64,000 nt of DNA from Saprospiraceae bacterium. GTDB lineage: Bacteria > Bacteroidota > Bacteroidia > Chitinophagales > Saprospiraceae. Shown piece after piece: positions 28,084 through 38,489 of this stretch. Each line of letters starts with the position of its first letter. Position 1 is the first letter of the stretch. The notes beneath the pieces are model-generated. The model searched no databases, was not told the DNA's origin, and saw only the letters and a list, made by a program, of their open reading frames with translations. A program made the position numbers and the translations under genes. The DNA lies in contig JADKCF010000010.1 in the NCBI GenBank assembly GCA_016714765.1, positions 62,001 to 126,000 on the forward strand. The letters are read 5' to 3'.

Positions 28084-30130
28084 TTATTGATTTGCCTTCA
28101 TCTTCACCATAGTCAAAATTGTCGCTATGGCTACTGTCTCACCGGTCTCGTCATATACATCGACGAGCCACTTGACTATTCCTTTGGTGTAATCTTCGTC
28201 ATCGCGTTTTTCCTGAGCTATTTTCTCTTTGACGGTGAGTCTCACCCCGATAGTCATACCTGGATATACAGGCTTGGTGAACCGGCATTCTTCTAATCCA
28301 TAGTTTAGCATTACTGGGCCCTTAGCAGCATCTACAAATAGTCCAGCAGCAGCAGACAAGACAAAATATCCATGAGCCACTCTCTGGGTAAAAGGTGTCC
28401 CATCTAGTGCAGTGGCATCAGTATGAGCATAAAAATGGTCCCACGATACATTGGCAAAATTGACAATGTCGGCATCTGTTACTGTACGTTTATGGGTTAC
28501 CAGTGTTTCGCCTATTTCCAGCTCATCAAAATATTTTTTAAATGGATGTTTTACTTCTTCAATGAAATTTGCCGCCATATTGGTATTGCTGCGTGATATG
28601 GGACAATGTAGTAGGCGTACCTTGGATAGCGCATCGTTGCATATAGTGCTTGACACCCCGCATACCACCCATCTCTTCGCCTCCACCTGCCCGTCCGGGT
28701 CCACCATGTACCAGCAAGGGCATAGGCGATCCGTGACCTGTGCTTTCGGCTGCTGATTCTCTGTTCAGAACGAGGATTCTACCGTGGTGAGTGGCTGCAT
28801 GGATTACGTAGTCTCTGGCTATTTTGTTATCAAAAGTCACAATACTGCTGCACAGAGATCCTTTTCCTTTTCTGGTAAGCTCTATGGCATCCTCCAGATC
28901 ATTGTACGGCATTATGGTAGATATAGGGCCGAATGCTTCAATATCATGTGTGCCAATATTCTTAAACGGAAAGTCATTTCGCAACAATACCGGAGGCATA
29001 TAAGCTCCTTTTTCTTTAGCCCCATGGCTGACTTCAAATCCTTCGAGATCGCCATATACTATTTCCGAAAAAAGCATTAGCTCGTTGAGTTTGCCTTTGA
29101 CTTCTCTCACCTGTTCCTGTCCGGCCAGGGCTCCCATTCTGACACCTTCCTTACGTGGGTCACCGATGGCTAATCCTGATAGGGCTTTTCCAATGGCTAT
29201 TTGTGCATCTTCAATAAAAGCCTCAGGTACCATGATCCTACGCACTGCTGTACACTTCTGTCCACACTTGACCGTTATTTCTTTTCTCACTTCTTTAATA
29301 AAAAGATCGAACTCAGGACTTCCCGGAGCTGCATCACTGCCGAGAATGATGCTATTCAGGGAGTCTGCTTCCATATTGAATGGTACGGCTTCTCTTATGA
29401 TATTGGGATTAGATTTGAGTTTTATGCCTGTGGCAGCTGAACCGGTAAAGGTCACTACATCCTGGTAGTTGACATGATCCAATAGTGTGCGGGCATTGCC
29501 ACATATGAGCTGAAGGGCGCCGTCCGGGAGAATACCTGAAGTAATGATATCTCTTACTACCGATTCTGTCACAAAAGATGTCAAAGTAGCGGGTTTTACT
29601 ATGGCAGGCATTCCTGCAAGCCAATTGACTGCACATTTTTCCAGCATACCCCACACCGGAAAGTTGAATGCATTGATATGTACTGCCACTCCTTCTTTAG
29701 GTACAAGTATGTGATGACCCATAAATGTGCCACCTTTACTCAGTCCGACCGGGTCTCCCTCTGCAAAATAGGGTAAATCCGGAAATTTACGCCGAAGACT
29801 CGCATTGGCAAAAAGATTTCCGATACCACCCTCAATATCTATCCAGGAGTCTACACGGGTCGCTCCTGTTTTATAGCTGGATTCGTAATATTTTTCTTTG
29901 CGTTCCATGAGATACATAGCCAAAGCTTTCAACATCCTGCCTCGCTCCTGAAAAGTCATCCTACGCAGATTTTTATTGCCCGTCTTTCGGCCATAATCCA
30001 GCATGGCATCGAAATCCAGTCCGTCACTACTGGCTATTGCCACCTCTGCTCCGGTACTGGCATCATATAAAGTCTGTCCTTGTCCGGTTCCTTCAACCCA
30101 TCTCCCTACTGCAAAATTGTATAACTTCAT
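28084..30130 (-). CDS. paaZ: PaaZ-type aldehyde dehydrogenase/oxepin-CoA hydrolase (frameshift near 28565)
   Basis: Bifunctional enzyme of phenylacetyl-CoA catabolism: the MaoC-like domain opens oxepin-CoA and the dehydrogenase domain oxidises the resulting aldehyde. Dehydrogenase part: ITVKCGQKCTAVRR with the catalytic Cys near residue 295, EAVPFNMEADSLN near 245, and GGEEMGGMRGVKHYMQR near its end. MaoC part: HPFKKYFDELEIGE, DADIVNFANVSWDHFYAH, RVAHGYFVLS. The dehydrogenase frame stops at 28559 in GGKFH; the MaoC frame continues as FIEEVKHPF. One extra base in the short A run at 28565-28567 explains the split. A natural split with the MaoC protein starting at ATG 28578 cannot be excluded. 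Confidence 0.88.
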
Positions 30131-30189
30131 GGCTTGTAATATGAAATGATTAAGATATAAATTATTAGGCTTAAAAAAAAGTGACTCTA

Positions 30190-30777
30190 TTATTTACTCT
30201 CTCCCAAATGTTTGGCAGCAGCCTCCAATTCATCATAAAAATCCTGTCCTTTATAACGAATGACGGCATCCTTAACAAATCTATAGAGTGGTACTTTTTC
30301 TTTTTTTCCCTTTGTACAGGCTGCTGCACATATATCCCATCTGTCATAATTCCAGGCTTCGAATCCCACAATGTCGTTTTTAGATACCCTAATCGGATAT
30401 AAATGACAGGATATAGGCTTTTGGAAAGGGATTTTGCCTTCATACCATGTTTTTTCAATGCCACAGACGGAAATACCCAGTTCATTGGTGGTGAGAAATA
30501 CACAGGCCCCATCGTCATGACAGCTTGTGCCCCAGACCTTAGGTTTTTTGTAATAAGTAAATCCCGTACCGTCCTCCTTGATTTTTGCTACTGATCTTTC
30601 CGGAAGGTTAGAGAATATAATATCTATATATTGATGTATATATTCCATTTCCTTTGCATCAACGGGTGCACCATAGTCACCTTCGGTACAACAAGCACCT
30701 TTGCAGGCAGTCAGATCACAATGAAATTTTTCTTCTATGATCTCTTCACTGATGAGTATGTCTTGAATGACGAGCAT
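30190..30777 (-). CDS. DUF3109 family cysteine-rich protein
   Basis: 195 residues, matching a family widespread in Bacteroidota with unknown function. Seen: CDLTACKGACCTEGDYGAPV near residue 20, SCHDDGACVF near 85, a single Cys in VCGIEK, SCHLYPIRV near 123, and CAAACTKG near 150. The spaced cysteines suggest a metal or iron-sulfur cluster site. It starts 11 bases after the Crp/Fnr gene ends, so the regulator and this protein are in one transcript. Confidence 0.88.
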   Translation of the reverse strand: MLVIQDILISEEIIEEKFHCDLTACKGACCTEGDYGAPVDAKEMEYIHQYIDIIFSNLPERSVAKIKEDGTGFTYYKKPKVWGTSCHDDGACVFLTTNELGISVCGIEKTWYEGKIPFQKPISCHLYPIRVSKNDIVGFEAWNYDRWDICAAACTKGKKEKVPLYRFVKDAVIRYKGQDFYDELEAAAKHLGESK

Positions 30778-30788
30778 GCTATGGATAT

Positions 30789-31480
30789 TTATTTTTTGGA
30801 TATCAATGAATGTAGCTTTTCCAGGTCTCTTACCAGGAGTCGCTTGCGGTCAAATTGTATTATATTTTCGCTTCTAAGCTCATTCAATATCATAGTAACT
30901 GTCTGACGGGAAGTGGCAGTCAGGCTGGCTATATCCTGATGGGTTAAAAAATTCCTTAAAACCCATTCGTATCCCACACGTTGCCCTTTTTTACGAATGC
31001 TGTTGACTAAAAATTCAATGATCCTTGTTTTGGAATCATTAAAAACGAGTGATTCTAACTTGCCTTCCATTTCCATTACACGATCTCCCATCAATTTCAT
31101 CATCAGCATACTAAGGGCTGGTAAGTCGTGCATCAGTTTTTGAAGCATCTCTAGCGTAAATACTGCCAGGGATGATTCCTCTGCAGCAAATCCAAAATCT
31201 TTTCTTTTCTGATCCTTCAATATAGATATCTCACCGAAAACATCACCTCTTTCCAGTATGGCTGTTATAACTTCCTTATCTCCGTCTCTATAAGTACCAA
31301 TTTTGATTTTGCCGGAAAGAACAAAATAAATTCTGTCTGACTTTTCTTCCGGCAAATAAATGTATTCTCCCTTTTTAAAAAATTTTTAACCCCTTCAAAT
31401 GCACTTTCTATACTTTTATCAGCTTTAAAGACACTGTCCAGGTCTATATTTTCTGCATACCATAAGGATTGTTCTTTCAT
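30789..31480 (-). CDS. Crp/Fnr family transcriptional regulator (frameshift at 31372-31376)
   Basis: Cyclic-nucleotide-binding-like sensor domain (about residues 20-140: RIYFVLSGKIKIGTY, RGDVFGEISIL) and a Crp-type winged helix-turn-helix (FLTHQDIASLTATSRQTVTMILNEL near 195, quoted here up to its core). About 230 residues when joined. The upstream frame (from 31480) reads KNFLKRENTF where KNFLKKGEYIYLPEEK is expected; one base is missing in the T run at 31372-31376. The ATG overlaps the dnaX stop codon by one base, so translation is coupled. DUF3109 follows. No Cys cluster like that of Fnr is seen, so the signal is unknown. Confidence 0.85.
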
Positions 31481-33236
31481 CAGACCTCAGTATCTAGTTT
31501 AAGCCCAAATTTTTTTGTAAATGATCCCAGGCTTGGGTTTTTTTCCAGCATGTGGATGTACTTTTCTTTTTGAGTCATAATCGTTACCGGTTTGTTTTCT
31601 TCAAAATTCGGAAACAAGGATTTATCTATTTCTATGTCAAAAACAAGATCACTTACCCCAAGATCATTACGTAACTGGTTCAACAGATTAGACTCCTGTA
31701 AAATCATATCTTTTGATACCTGTGTGGGTACCCTGACAGATATGGTCTTGTCTGAAAGCTCGATGATTGCCAGATTGAGGGCAGATTGTACACTTTTTGA
31801 AGGATTGTTTTCGGCATATTGACTCCAGATTTTTTTTACCAGGTCTATATGTATATTTTTCCTTGCCTCCGCTTTGGTTATTTCTGCTTTACGTATATTT
31901 TCTCTGATGGCATCAATACTGGATAGTCCCGCGGAAATGGATGGGGCAGACTTTTCTACAAGAACTGATTTGCTTTCCTGCGTTGGTGGAGTATTTATTT
32001 TTTGTTTTTGATCCTGTAAGACCCCTGACACCGGAGGTATAGTAGTTGACTTATTATCTATCGGTTCATCCTTTGTACTTTCGTTCAGGAATTTAGTTTT
32101 TTTTTCCTGAGTTTCGGGTTTTCCGAAAATATCTGCATCTACTGCCCTACTTAGAAAAGTGAGTTTACTTAGGGCGAGTTCTACGTGCAATCTTTTGTTT
32201 TTAGCCCTGGCCAGGTCAATATCACATTGATTTAAAATGCTAAGTCCTGTAAGTAAAAAAGATGTTTTAGCCAGCGAAGTCTGGTTTAAGTACCGCTTTT
32301 TAAGGTCTTCACTCACCTCCAGTATTCCTATGGTAGCGGGAATTTTAGCTATCAGCAGGTCTCTGAAATGCTCCTCCAGTCCGACTACAAAATGTTCAGC
32401 ATCAAACCCAAGTCTGACAATTTCATTGAGAGTAAGTAACACTTCTGCGATATCTTCTCTAAAAAATGCATCAGTGATTTTAAAATAATACTCGTAATCC
32501 AGTAAATTAAGATTAGCTACCACATCCTTATACGTAATAACATCCCCTGACGAACTACAAATTTTGTCAAAAATAGTCAAGGCATCCCGCATAGCTCCAT
32601 CAGCTTTATTGGCTATGGTATGCAGTGCTTCGGTTTCGGCTTTGATACCCTCTCTTTCACAGATTTTTTCCAATTGGATGATGGTATCAGATATCTGTAT
32701 TCTTTTGAAATCAAATATCTGGCATCTGGATAAAATGGTAGGTATGATCTTATGTTTTTCTGTAGTAGCCAGTATAAAAATTGCATGAGAAGGTGGCTCT
32801 TCCAGTGTTTTTAAAAAAGCATTGAAAGCTGATGTGGAGAGCATATGCACCTCGTCTATTATGAATACTTTGTATTTGCCATGTTGCGGCTGGAATCTAA
32901 CCTGCTCTATAAGTGTACGGATGTTATCGACGCTGTTGTTGGAGGCGGCATCCAACTCCAGGATATTAAAAGAAGCGTTTTCATTGAAAGCTTTACAAGA
33001 AGAACACTGATTGCAAGCCTCCACTTTGTTGATAGGCGTTTCACAATTTATAATCTTGGCAAGGATTCTGGCGCATGTAGTTTTTCCGACCCCTCGTGGC
33101 CCTGTAAAAGGAATGCATGTGCGAGGTGGTCTGTCTGTAAAGCATTTTTCAGTGTTTTTGCAACATGATCCTGTCCCACCACCTCATCGAAGGTAGTAGG
33201 GCGATATTTACGGGCTGACACAATAAAATTACTCAT
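31480..33236 (-). CDS. dnaX: DNA polymerase III subunit gamma/tau (frameshift at 33106-33109)
   Basis: Clamp-loader ATPase that loads the beta clamp. About 585 residues if joined. N-terminal MSNFIVSARKYRPTTFDEVVGQ; zinc module ACNQCSSC near residue 75; Walker B DEVHML; sensor region LEEPPSHAIFILATTE. The P-loop FTGPRGVGKTT is present only if one base is restored in the A run at 33106-33109. As given, the frame breaks just there and the P-loop is lost. For an essential gene this must be a sequence error or a tolerated recoding. The C-terminal tau-like region (from about residue 370) is charged and low complexity. Confidence 0.93.
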
Positions 33237-33275
33237 ACTTTCAGATCATTCCTTAATTGCTGGCAGGATGTGATG

Positions 33276-33283
33276 CAAAGGTA
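33276..33283 (-). promoter_or_regulatory. -7 element for the dnaX-crp-DUF3109 transcript
   Basis: On the minus strand TACCTTTG matches TAnnTTTG, about 40 bases before the dnaX ATG. No -33 match is seen. Confidence 0.5.
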
Positions 33284-33314
33284 GGAAAAAAGTTGGAACT
33301 TTTAGCTCCTAATT

Positions 33315-35039
33315 TTATACTCCTTTCTTCACAAATGTCGAGTTAAAAAATGAAATATTACCGGAATGGTCCTTTGCTTCTATCTTGAGTATGTGACTTC
33401 CATCACTTAGATCCTTTAGTGGTATTTCGACAATAGATGATTTGGCACTTAGAGTACTAATGGTAAAAACACCATCTATCCATACTTTATATTCTATGTC
33501 TTCAGCGTCTTCTCCTTTTGTGGAATAATTATCTTTAATCATAAATCGAAAAGCTCTTTTCTTCCCTGCCAAAGTATTAAAATCCACTATTTTGATGGTT
33601 GGTCCTACCGTATCATAATCGATGTGATATGTGCCAAAATCTGATACTCTGGCAGTTATGGAGCCATCTTTCCAGGTGCCTCCATAACTGGTACGCCCAC
33701 CCTTGGTGCCGGTTCGGATGATGATTGCTTTTGACATTTTGTCGTCAAGAGGATATTCCGGCTTGATAGCAATGAAGATAGGTGTCCTGATTGGCTCATC
33801 TGTATCGTGAATCTGGTATTTTGTTTCTTTTCCTTCCTCTTCAATGGTCTGATAGCTCAATTTTATATTTCTGAACAAGCTGTTTTCACTAAAGAGCATG
33901 GTAAAATTTTTTTCCTTCAACTCATAGGGTTCTCCGGCCTGAATTTTCACCTTATATGGCCATGCCGTAGGATCCTGCATATTTTCTGAACGTCGCAGTA
34001 AAAATTGGACACTAGACCTGTTTTTACTAAAATCTTCTACATCTATACGAACTTTTCTATCTTTGGATGCATATACATTGATTAGCCCAGCGCCGTTATT
34101 ATGTAAAAACTCCAATTTATTTCCGGGATACTTGTAACAAAGAGCAAATGTTTTACTTTCTTTTTTTCTGACACTATAGTCATAAAATCCAATGATGTTT
34201 TTTGTCTGATCGAATGAAACTTTGTCTAAATGATAGCTGTAACTCAGGCTGTCGTCTACATAGACATGAATACTATAAATCCCTAGCTTGTTGTGACTAC
34301 CATCAGTCCTGTCATAAGTTTGCAATGCTATGCCGACTCTCCATGCCGGTACCTCTATTGGACTTGGAATGTTGACCGTGCCTCCTTGTATGGCATCCAG
34401 GGGTATTCTGATATCACAGACTTTGTGGAAGTCAGGGTCGAGACCATGTATAGCCATTGATACCAAAGACGGTGGCAGATTGTCAGGATTTTTCATACCG
34501 AACAATAGTGGGTTAATAGGTTTTTCTGTTTTTGTATCTCTGATTTCGAAGTGCAGGTGAGTTCCGAACGAATACCCGGAATTACCCATGATACCGATTA
34601 TATCTCCCTTCTTTACAGGAAGAATATGAGGATCCAATAAAAAATCTACTTCAAAAGATTCTAATGCCATCTGATGCTGTCTCGCTAATGAAGATATGTT
34701 ATCATTAAACCCTTCCAGGTGAGCATAAACAGATGTATAGCCCACATCCGGGTGATCTATGTATAAAACATTTCCATAACCGCCTGATGCTACCCTCAGG
34801 CGGCTGACATAGCCATCCGCTATACTGTATATTTTATCATTACCTTTAGAAGATGGTTTGATGTCGAGACCAGAATGAAAGTGTGTCTCTCTAAGCTCAC
34901 AAAAATTTCCTGAAAGTTTGAAGTCATAGTCTACAGGACTGCGAAAATAGTTTTCTGCCAATTGCGCCGATTGTGAAAAACCGGTAAACACCAGCATCAT
35001 ACACTTCAACGCAATTACAATTCTTCTCTTAATGGTCAC
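33315..35039 (-). CDS. M23 (LytM) family metallopeptidase
   Basis: 574 residues. A signal-peptide-like N-terminus, then the LytM fold at about residues 45-190: HFHSGLDIK carries the first His and Asp zinc ligands, and GTHLHFE carries the last His. The long C-terminal part (about 200-574) is beta-rich with Ig-like features (YRVKVDDHSGNISFF-type endings) and no catalytic motif. It probably cuts or binds peptidoglycan cross-links in the periplasm. All zinc ligands are present, so it should be active, unlike EnvC-type activators. It begins 12 bases after meaB on the same strand. Confidence 0.88.
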   Translation of the reverse strand: MTIKRRIVIALKCMMLVFTGFSQSAQLAENYFRSPVDYDFKLSGNFCELRETHFHSGLDIKPSSKGNDKIYSIADGYVSRLRVASGGYGNVLYIDHPDVGYTSVYAHLEGFNDNISSLARQHQMALESFEVDFLLDPHILPVKKGDIIGIMGNSGYSFGTHLHFEIRDTKTEKPINPLLFGMKNPDNLPPSLVSMAIHGLDPDFHKVCDIRIPLDAIQGGTVNIPSPIEVPAWRVGIALQTYDRTDGSHNKLGIYSIHVYVDDSLSYSYHLDKVSFDQTKNIIGFYDYSVRKKESKTFALCYKYPGNKLEFLHNNGAGLINVYASKDRKVRIDVEDFSKNRSSVQFLLRRSENMQDPTAWPYKVKIQAGEPYELKEKNFTMLFSENSLFRNIKLSYQTIEEEGKETKYQIHDTDEPIRTPIFIAIKPEYPLDDKMSKAIIIRTGTKGGRTSYGGTWKDGSITARVSDFGTYHIDYDTVGPTIKIVDFNTLAGKKRAFRFMIKDNYSTKGEDAEDIEYKVWIDGVFTISTLSAKSSIVEIPLKDLSDGSHILKIEAKDHSGNISFFNSTFVKKGV

Positions 35040-35051
35040 TCTTGGTATGTT

Positions 35052-36101
35052 TTAATTTTTCAAAATGGACAAAAATGTTTTCTCCATTTCATGCAATGCT
35101 GTTGTAGTGGTGGTCCTTTGCTGAATGATGTCATCAGACAATGCTCTAAAGGTGGCAGTTACTTTTTTATGAGAGAAAGCGATTTGCTGAAGCCTTATAA
35201 TAGTTTGCCTCTCAAACCACTTTAGTTCCTGTAGTATACGCTTTTCATCCAACCTGCCGTTTGAACTGAGTATATTAACATAATCTAGTACGGCATCATA
35301 AACTGTATCTATTCCTTTGTTTTCCAATGCTGAAGTCAGGATCACCGGACATATCCATCCATGCGTATCATGATGAAATAAATGAATAGCATTTTGATAA
35401 AATGTTTTGGTTTGTTTAGCCAGTTCAGCTTGCACTCCATCAGCTTTATTGATGATAAAAATGTCTGCATTCTCTATGATTCCTCTTTTTATTCCCTGTA
35501 TATCATCGCCTGCGCCAGGCTGTAGCAATAGAAGATTGACATCTGTGATATTGTCTACCTCTGTCTCAGACTGTCCTACGCCCACGGTTTCGACTATGAC
35601 CATATCAAATCCAGCTGCTTCACAAAGATGAATACAATCCTTAGTAAATGCAGCAGTACCTCCCAATACACTGCCGGAAGGTGTAGGGCGGACATATGCT
35701 TCATGATGCGATGCAAGCATTTGCATACGTGTTTTATCTCCTAGGATGCTTCCTTTATTGAGCTGACTGCTGGGGTCTATAGCCAACACAGCGACTTTAT
35801 GACCTCTTGATATCAGATATAAACCCATTGTTTCAATAAAGGTACTTTTTCCGACACCAGGAGATCCTGTAATACCAATTCGAATCGTCGACTTTGCCAC
35901 TGCAGGTAATCCTGAGATGATTCTATTTGCCCAATCACGTTTAGTTTCATTCTGGCTTTCCAGCAAAGTAATGATTTCGCTTAATATAAACCTGTCACCA
36001 TCCACTATCCCGTGCTGATAGTAGGTCAGATCTTTCATTTTTTTTGCAGTCCATGAAAAATCCGGATTGATGCCTGATTTAATATTATGAAGGTCGCTCA
36101 T
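35052..36101 (-). CDS. meaB: Methylmalonyl-CoA mutase-associated GTPase MeaB
   Basis: G3E-family GTPase chaperone that gates B12 delivery to, and protects, acyl-CoA mutases. 349 residues. P-loop GITGSPGVGKSTF near residue 77, switch DPSSQLNKGSILGDKTRM near 115, ETVGVGQSE near 160, and NKADG near 210 as base-recognition motif. The genome also encodes IcmF, which carries its own MeaB-like domain 9 kb away, so a free-standing MeaB suggests a second, separate mutase elsewhere. It sits 12 bases upstream of the M23 gene. Confidence 0.95.
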   Translation of the reverse strand: MSDLHNIKSGINPDFSWTAKKMKDLTYYQHGIVDGDRFILSEIITLLESQNETKRDWANRIISGLPAVAKSTIRIGITGSPGVGKSTFIETMGLYLISRGHKVAVLAIDPSSQLNKGSILGDKTRMQMLASHHEAYVRPTPSGSVLGGTAAFTKDCIHLCEAAGFDMVIVETVGVGQSETEVDNITDVNLLLLQPGAGDDIQGIKRGIIENADIFIINKADGVQAELAKQTKTFYQNAIHLFHHDTHGWICPVILTSALENKGIDTVYDAVLDYVNILSSNGRLDEKRILQELKWFERQTIIRLQQIAFSHKKVTATFRALSDDIIQQRTTTTTALHEMEKTFLSILKN

Positions 36102-36348
36102 TCATTATGATTAACCCCGCAAAGATAAGAAATATTCCTGATGCCAAAATGATATGCCATTGTCTGAGCCCAAATCTGTAACAATTGACTTCTTTTGGAG
36201 TTGCGAGTACAAAATAAGTTCAGTCTGATCAAAAGTTCTTTTTAAGACTTTAATGTGCCTTCTAAACCATATTTTGAAAGTCTTTATTGTCATGATTTCA
36301 AAATGAAAGATCAATAACTTTTATATAAGTTTTTAATGTAAATTATTT

Positions 36349-36356
36349 TATCTTTG
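36349..36356 (+). promoter_or_regulatory. -7 element for the peptidoglycan-binding lipoprotein
   Basis: TATCTTTG matches TAnnTTTG, 17 bases before the ATG at 36374. The region between 36102 and here has nothing else I can name. Confidence 0.5.
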
Positions 36357-36373
36357 GTAAAAATTGTAATAAG

Positions 36374-37033
36374 ATGAAAAATATTTTTTATGCTTATTTA
36401 TGCATTTTATTAATGTTGGTCACATTGGATTCATGTGCTCAAAGAGGTAAAAGGGCAAAATATATCAGTTATATGTCATCTGAGCCCGGAAAATGTTATG
36501 CGAAATGCTTTATACCTGATCAAACCGAGTCAAATACTAAATACCTTCCCAAATATACTGGCCCTGTGAGTGATATAGACAAAAATCCTAATATTGTTGC
36601 AATGAAATTTACTCAACAGATTGCAAGTTCTCATTGGGAAAAAAAGAGAGCAGATAAAAACTGTCTTTCTCGAAACCCTGATGACTGTCTGGTATATTGT
36701 CTGGTTGAAGTCCCGGAAATAAGTAAAATAGAATACATCGTAAAAGATACGTCTTTAACAAAATCTTATCAGTGGCAGGAGTTCTATTCAGTAGATTTGG
36801 TCCAAAAAGGTTATACTGGGTGGGTTGAGGTAATTTGTGATAGAGATATCACTATTTTACTAATAAAGAAAGTACAAACTGCTCTATCAAGTAATGGCTT
36901 TTATGATGGTGAAATAGATGGCGTCTTGAGTTCAACAATTAGAAGTAAACTATCTGCATTTCAAAAGAAAAAAGGCTTAGCTGTTGGAGGTCTTACATTT
37001 GAAACAATGAATGTATTAGGAGTAAAGCCTTGA
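36374..37033 (+). CDS. Lipoprotein with C-terminal peptidoglycan-binding domain
   Basis: 219 residues. A signal with lipobox-like LDSC, then an unrecognised Cys-containing region (KCYAKCFIP, DDCLVYCLVEVPE) and, at about 160-219, a PG_binding_1-type helical domain: VQTALSSNGFYDGEIDGVLSSTIRSKLSAF (core LSSNGFYDGEIDG). The domain probably ties the lipoprotein to the cell wall. No catalytic domain is visible, so it may be a structural link or envelope anchor. Flanked by opposite-strand meaB and same-strand tmk, with a 201-base gap to tmk. Confidence 0.75.
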   Translation: MKNIFYAYLCILLMLVTLDSCAQRGKRAKYISYMSSEPGKCYAKCFIPDQTESNTKYLPKYTGPVSDIDKNPNIVAMKFTQQIASSHWEKKRADKNCLSRNPDDCLVYCLVEVPEISKIEYIVKDTSLTKSYQWQEFYSVDLVQKGYTGWVEVICDRDITILLIKKVQTALSSNGFYDGEIDGVLSSTIRSKLSAFQKKKGLAVGGLTFETMNVLGVKP

Positions 37034-37100
37034 GTTTACTTTATTCGATCCATTGATTCGAATATTTATTAGAAGAAATACTAATCTTTTTATTACGCTT

Positions 37101-37126
37101 CGATTTTATTAATGAAATCGTTTTCT
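37101..37126 (+). terminator. Weak terminator after the peptidoglycan-binding lipoprotein
   Basis: CGATTT at 37101-37106 pairs with AAATCG at 37115-37120 with an 8-base loop, followed by TTTTC. Only six base pairs, mostly A-T, so the call is tentative. Confidence 0.35.
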
Positions 37127-37234
37127 AATTTTGAATAAAAACGAAGAATAATCAGACAAAACCTTCGATAAAATGCATTTTAATAAAAAAGAATGAGGAT
37201 ATCTCTATCTTTCGGTCGCTAAATCTAAAAATAA

Positions 37235-37861
37235 ATGGATAGAAAAAACCTTTTTATTGCATTCGAAGGTATAGATGGCAGTGGCAAAAGTACACAGGTC
37301 AATATGTTATCGGCCTTTCTTACTGAAAGAGGGCATAAGGTATATACTACATGCGAACCAACAGAAAGCAAAATAGGTAAAATGATAAGGGATATCTTCA
37401 ATCATCGTATGGAAGGTGACCAAAGAGTCATAGCTGCCCTTTTCGCAGCAGACAGGCTCAACCATCTGCTGAATAGTGAGGATGGCATTCTTAATAAACT
37501 GGAAGAAGGGTATACGGTGATCACAGACAGGTATTATTTTTCATCATATGCGTATCACAGTGTGCATGGGATTGATATGGACTGGATCATACAGACCAAC
37601 TCACTTAGTGCTGACCTCCTTCGCCCAGACCTGAATATTTACATAGATATACAACCCGAAGTAAGCATGGAGCGACTCAAGAAAGGACGGACTCATATAG
37701 AAATGTACGAAACCCTTGAAAACCTGTCGAAAGTTCATAAAAAATACAGGGAAGCTTTTGAAAAAATAGGCGACAAAGAAGAAGTCTTCTATGTAAACGG
37801 AGACAGGACATCATCTGCAATTTCGGCAGATATCAATAAAAAAATCACAAGTATGATTTAA
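37235..37861 (+). CDS. tmk: Thymidylate kinase
   Basis: Phosphorylates dTMP to dTDP in DNA precursor synthesis. 208 residues. P-loop FEGIDGSGKSTQ at about residues 9-20, the DR motif in VITDRYYFSSYAYH near 93, and a LID region with GRTHIEMYE near 150. Standard length. It converges with the next gene 22 bases away. Confidence 0.95.
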   Translation: MDRKNLFIAFEGIDGSGKSTQVNMLSAFLTERGHKVYTTCEPTESKIGKMIRDIFNHRMEGDQRVIAALFAADRLNHLLNSEDGILNKLEEGYTVITDRYYFSSYAYHSVHGIDMDWIIQTNSLSADLLRPDLNIYIDIQPEVSMERLKKGRTHIEMYETLENLSKVHKKYREAFEKIGDKEEVFYVNGDRTSSAISADINKKITSMI

Positions 37862-37883
37862 TCTACTGATTTTCGGGGACTTA

Positions 37884-38387
37884 TTAATGCATCATTCGGC
37901 TCCAAGCCAGTCTTATCATCACCAGAAAGCCAATAAAAAATAGGATAAACTGATAAAACGGCATGTAGGTAAAAACAAAAATATTTGTTTTCTCAAGTAT
38001 CCACATCATACTGATAAGAACTGTGATGATAAAAATCAAACTACCAATTTTGTCAAATCCCGGCACATCATTGAGGCTGACATTTTTTTTGATAAGCCAT
38101 AACGTAATCAACATGCAAATAATAGGTAGGATCTGAGTAAAAATATTAGTTTCCATTACAGGCTGCCTTTCGAACAGAAACATATATGCACTAAGTGTCA
38201 AAGCAAAAATACCAGGAATACAAGCTAAATACACAAGTGCTGTATACAGATATTTCCATGGTGACAAATGCCCTTCGCCACTTCCGAAAACAATAGCTAA
38301 AAATGCGGTGAACGGTAATGCGAAAAAATAGAAAAGAACGACAGAGGGTTGCTGTGAAACTGCATCGAAAAACTGGCCTAAAGTCAT
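37884..38387 (-). CDS. Small integral membrane protein, function unknown
   Basis: 167 residues with about four or five hydrophobic segments: about 15-34 (VVLFYFFALPFTAFLAIVFG), 45-67, 83-98, 110-128 and 139-158. No family that I recognise; a distant Yip1-like membrane fold is possible but unproved. It is read alone on the minus strand, after the terminator of the M28 gene. Confidence 0.7.
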   Translation of the reverse strand: MTLGQFFDAVSQQPSVVLFYFFALPFTAFLAIVFGSGEGHLSPWKYLYTALVYLACIPGIFALTLSAYMFLFERQPVMETNIFTQILPIICMLITLWLIKKNVSLNDVPGFDKIGSLIFIITVLISMMWILEKTNIFVFTYMPFYQFILFFIGFLVMIRLAWSRMMH

Positions 38388-38434
38388 ATTATTGGTTTTG
38401 AACAGTAAAAATAGGTTTTACCTTTGACAGGTAA

Positions 38435-38469
38435 TAAAAAACCCGGACATTTTAACAATGACCGGGTTT
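38435..38469 (-). terminator. Terminator of the M28 peptidase gene
   Basis: AAACCCGG (38439-38446) pairs with CCGGGTTT (38462-38469), with an inner CATT/AATG extension around one mismatch. On the minus strand a T run (positions 38435-38441) follows the stem, so it serves the minus-strand M28 gene. Confidence 0.85.
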
Positions 38470-38489
38470 AAATAATTTGCTTTGAGAAT

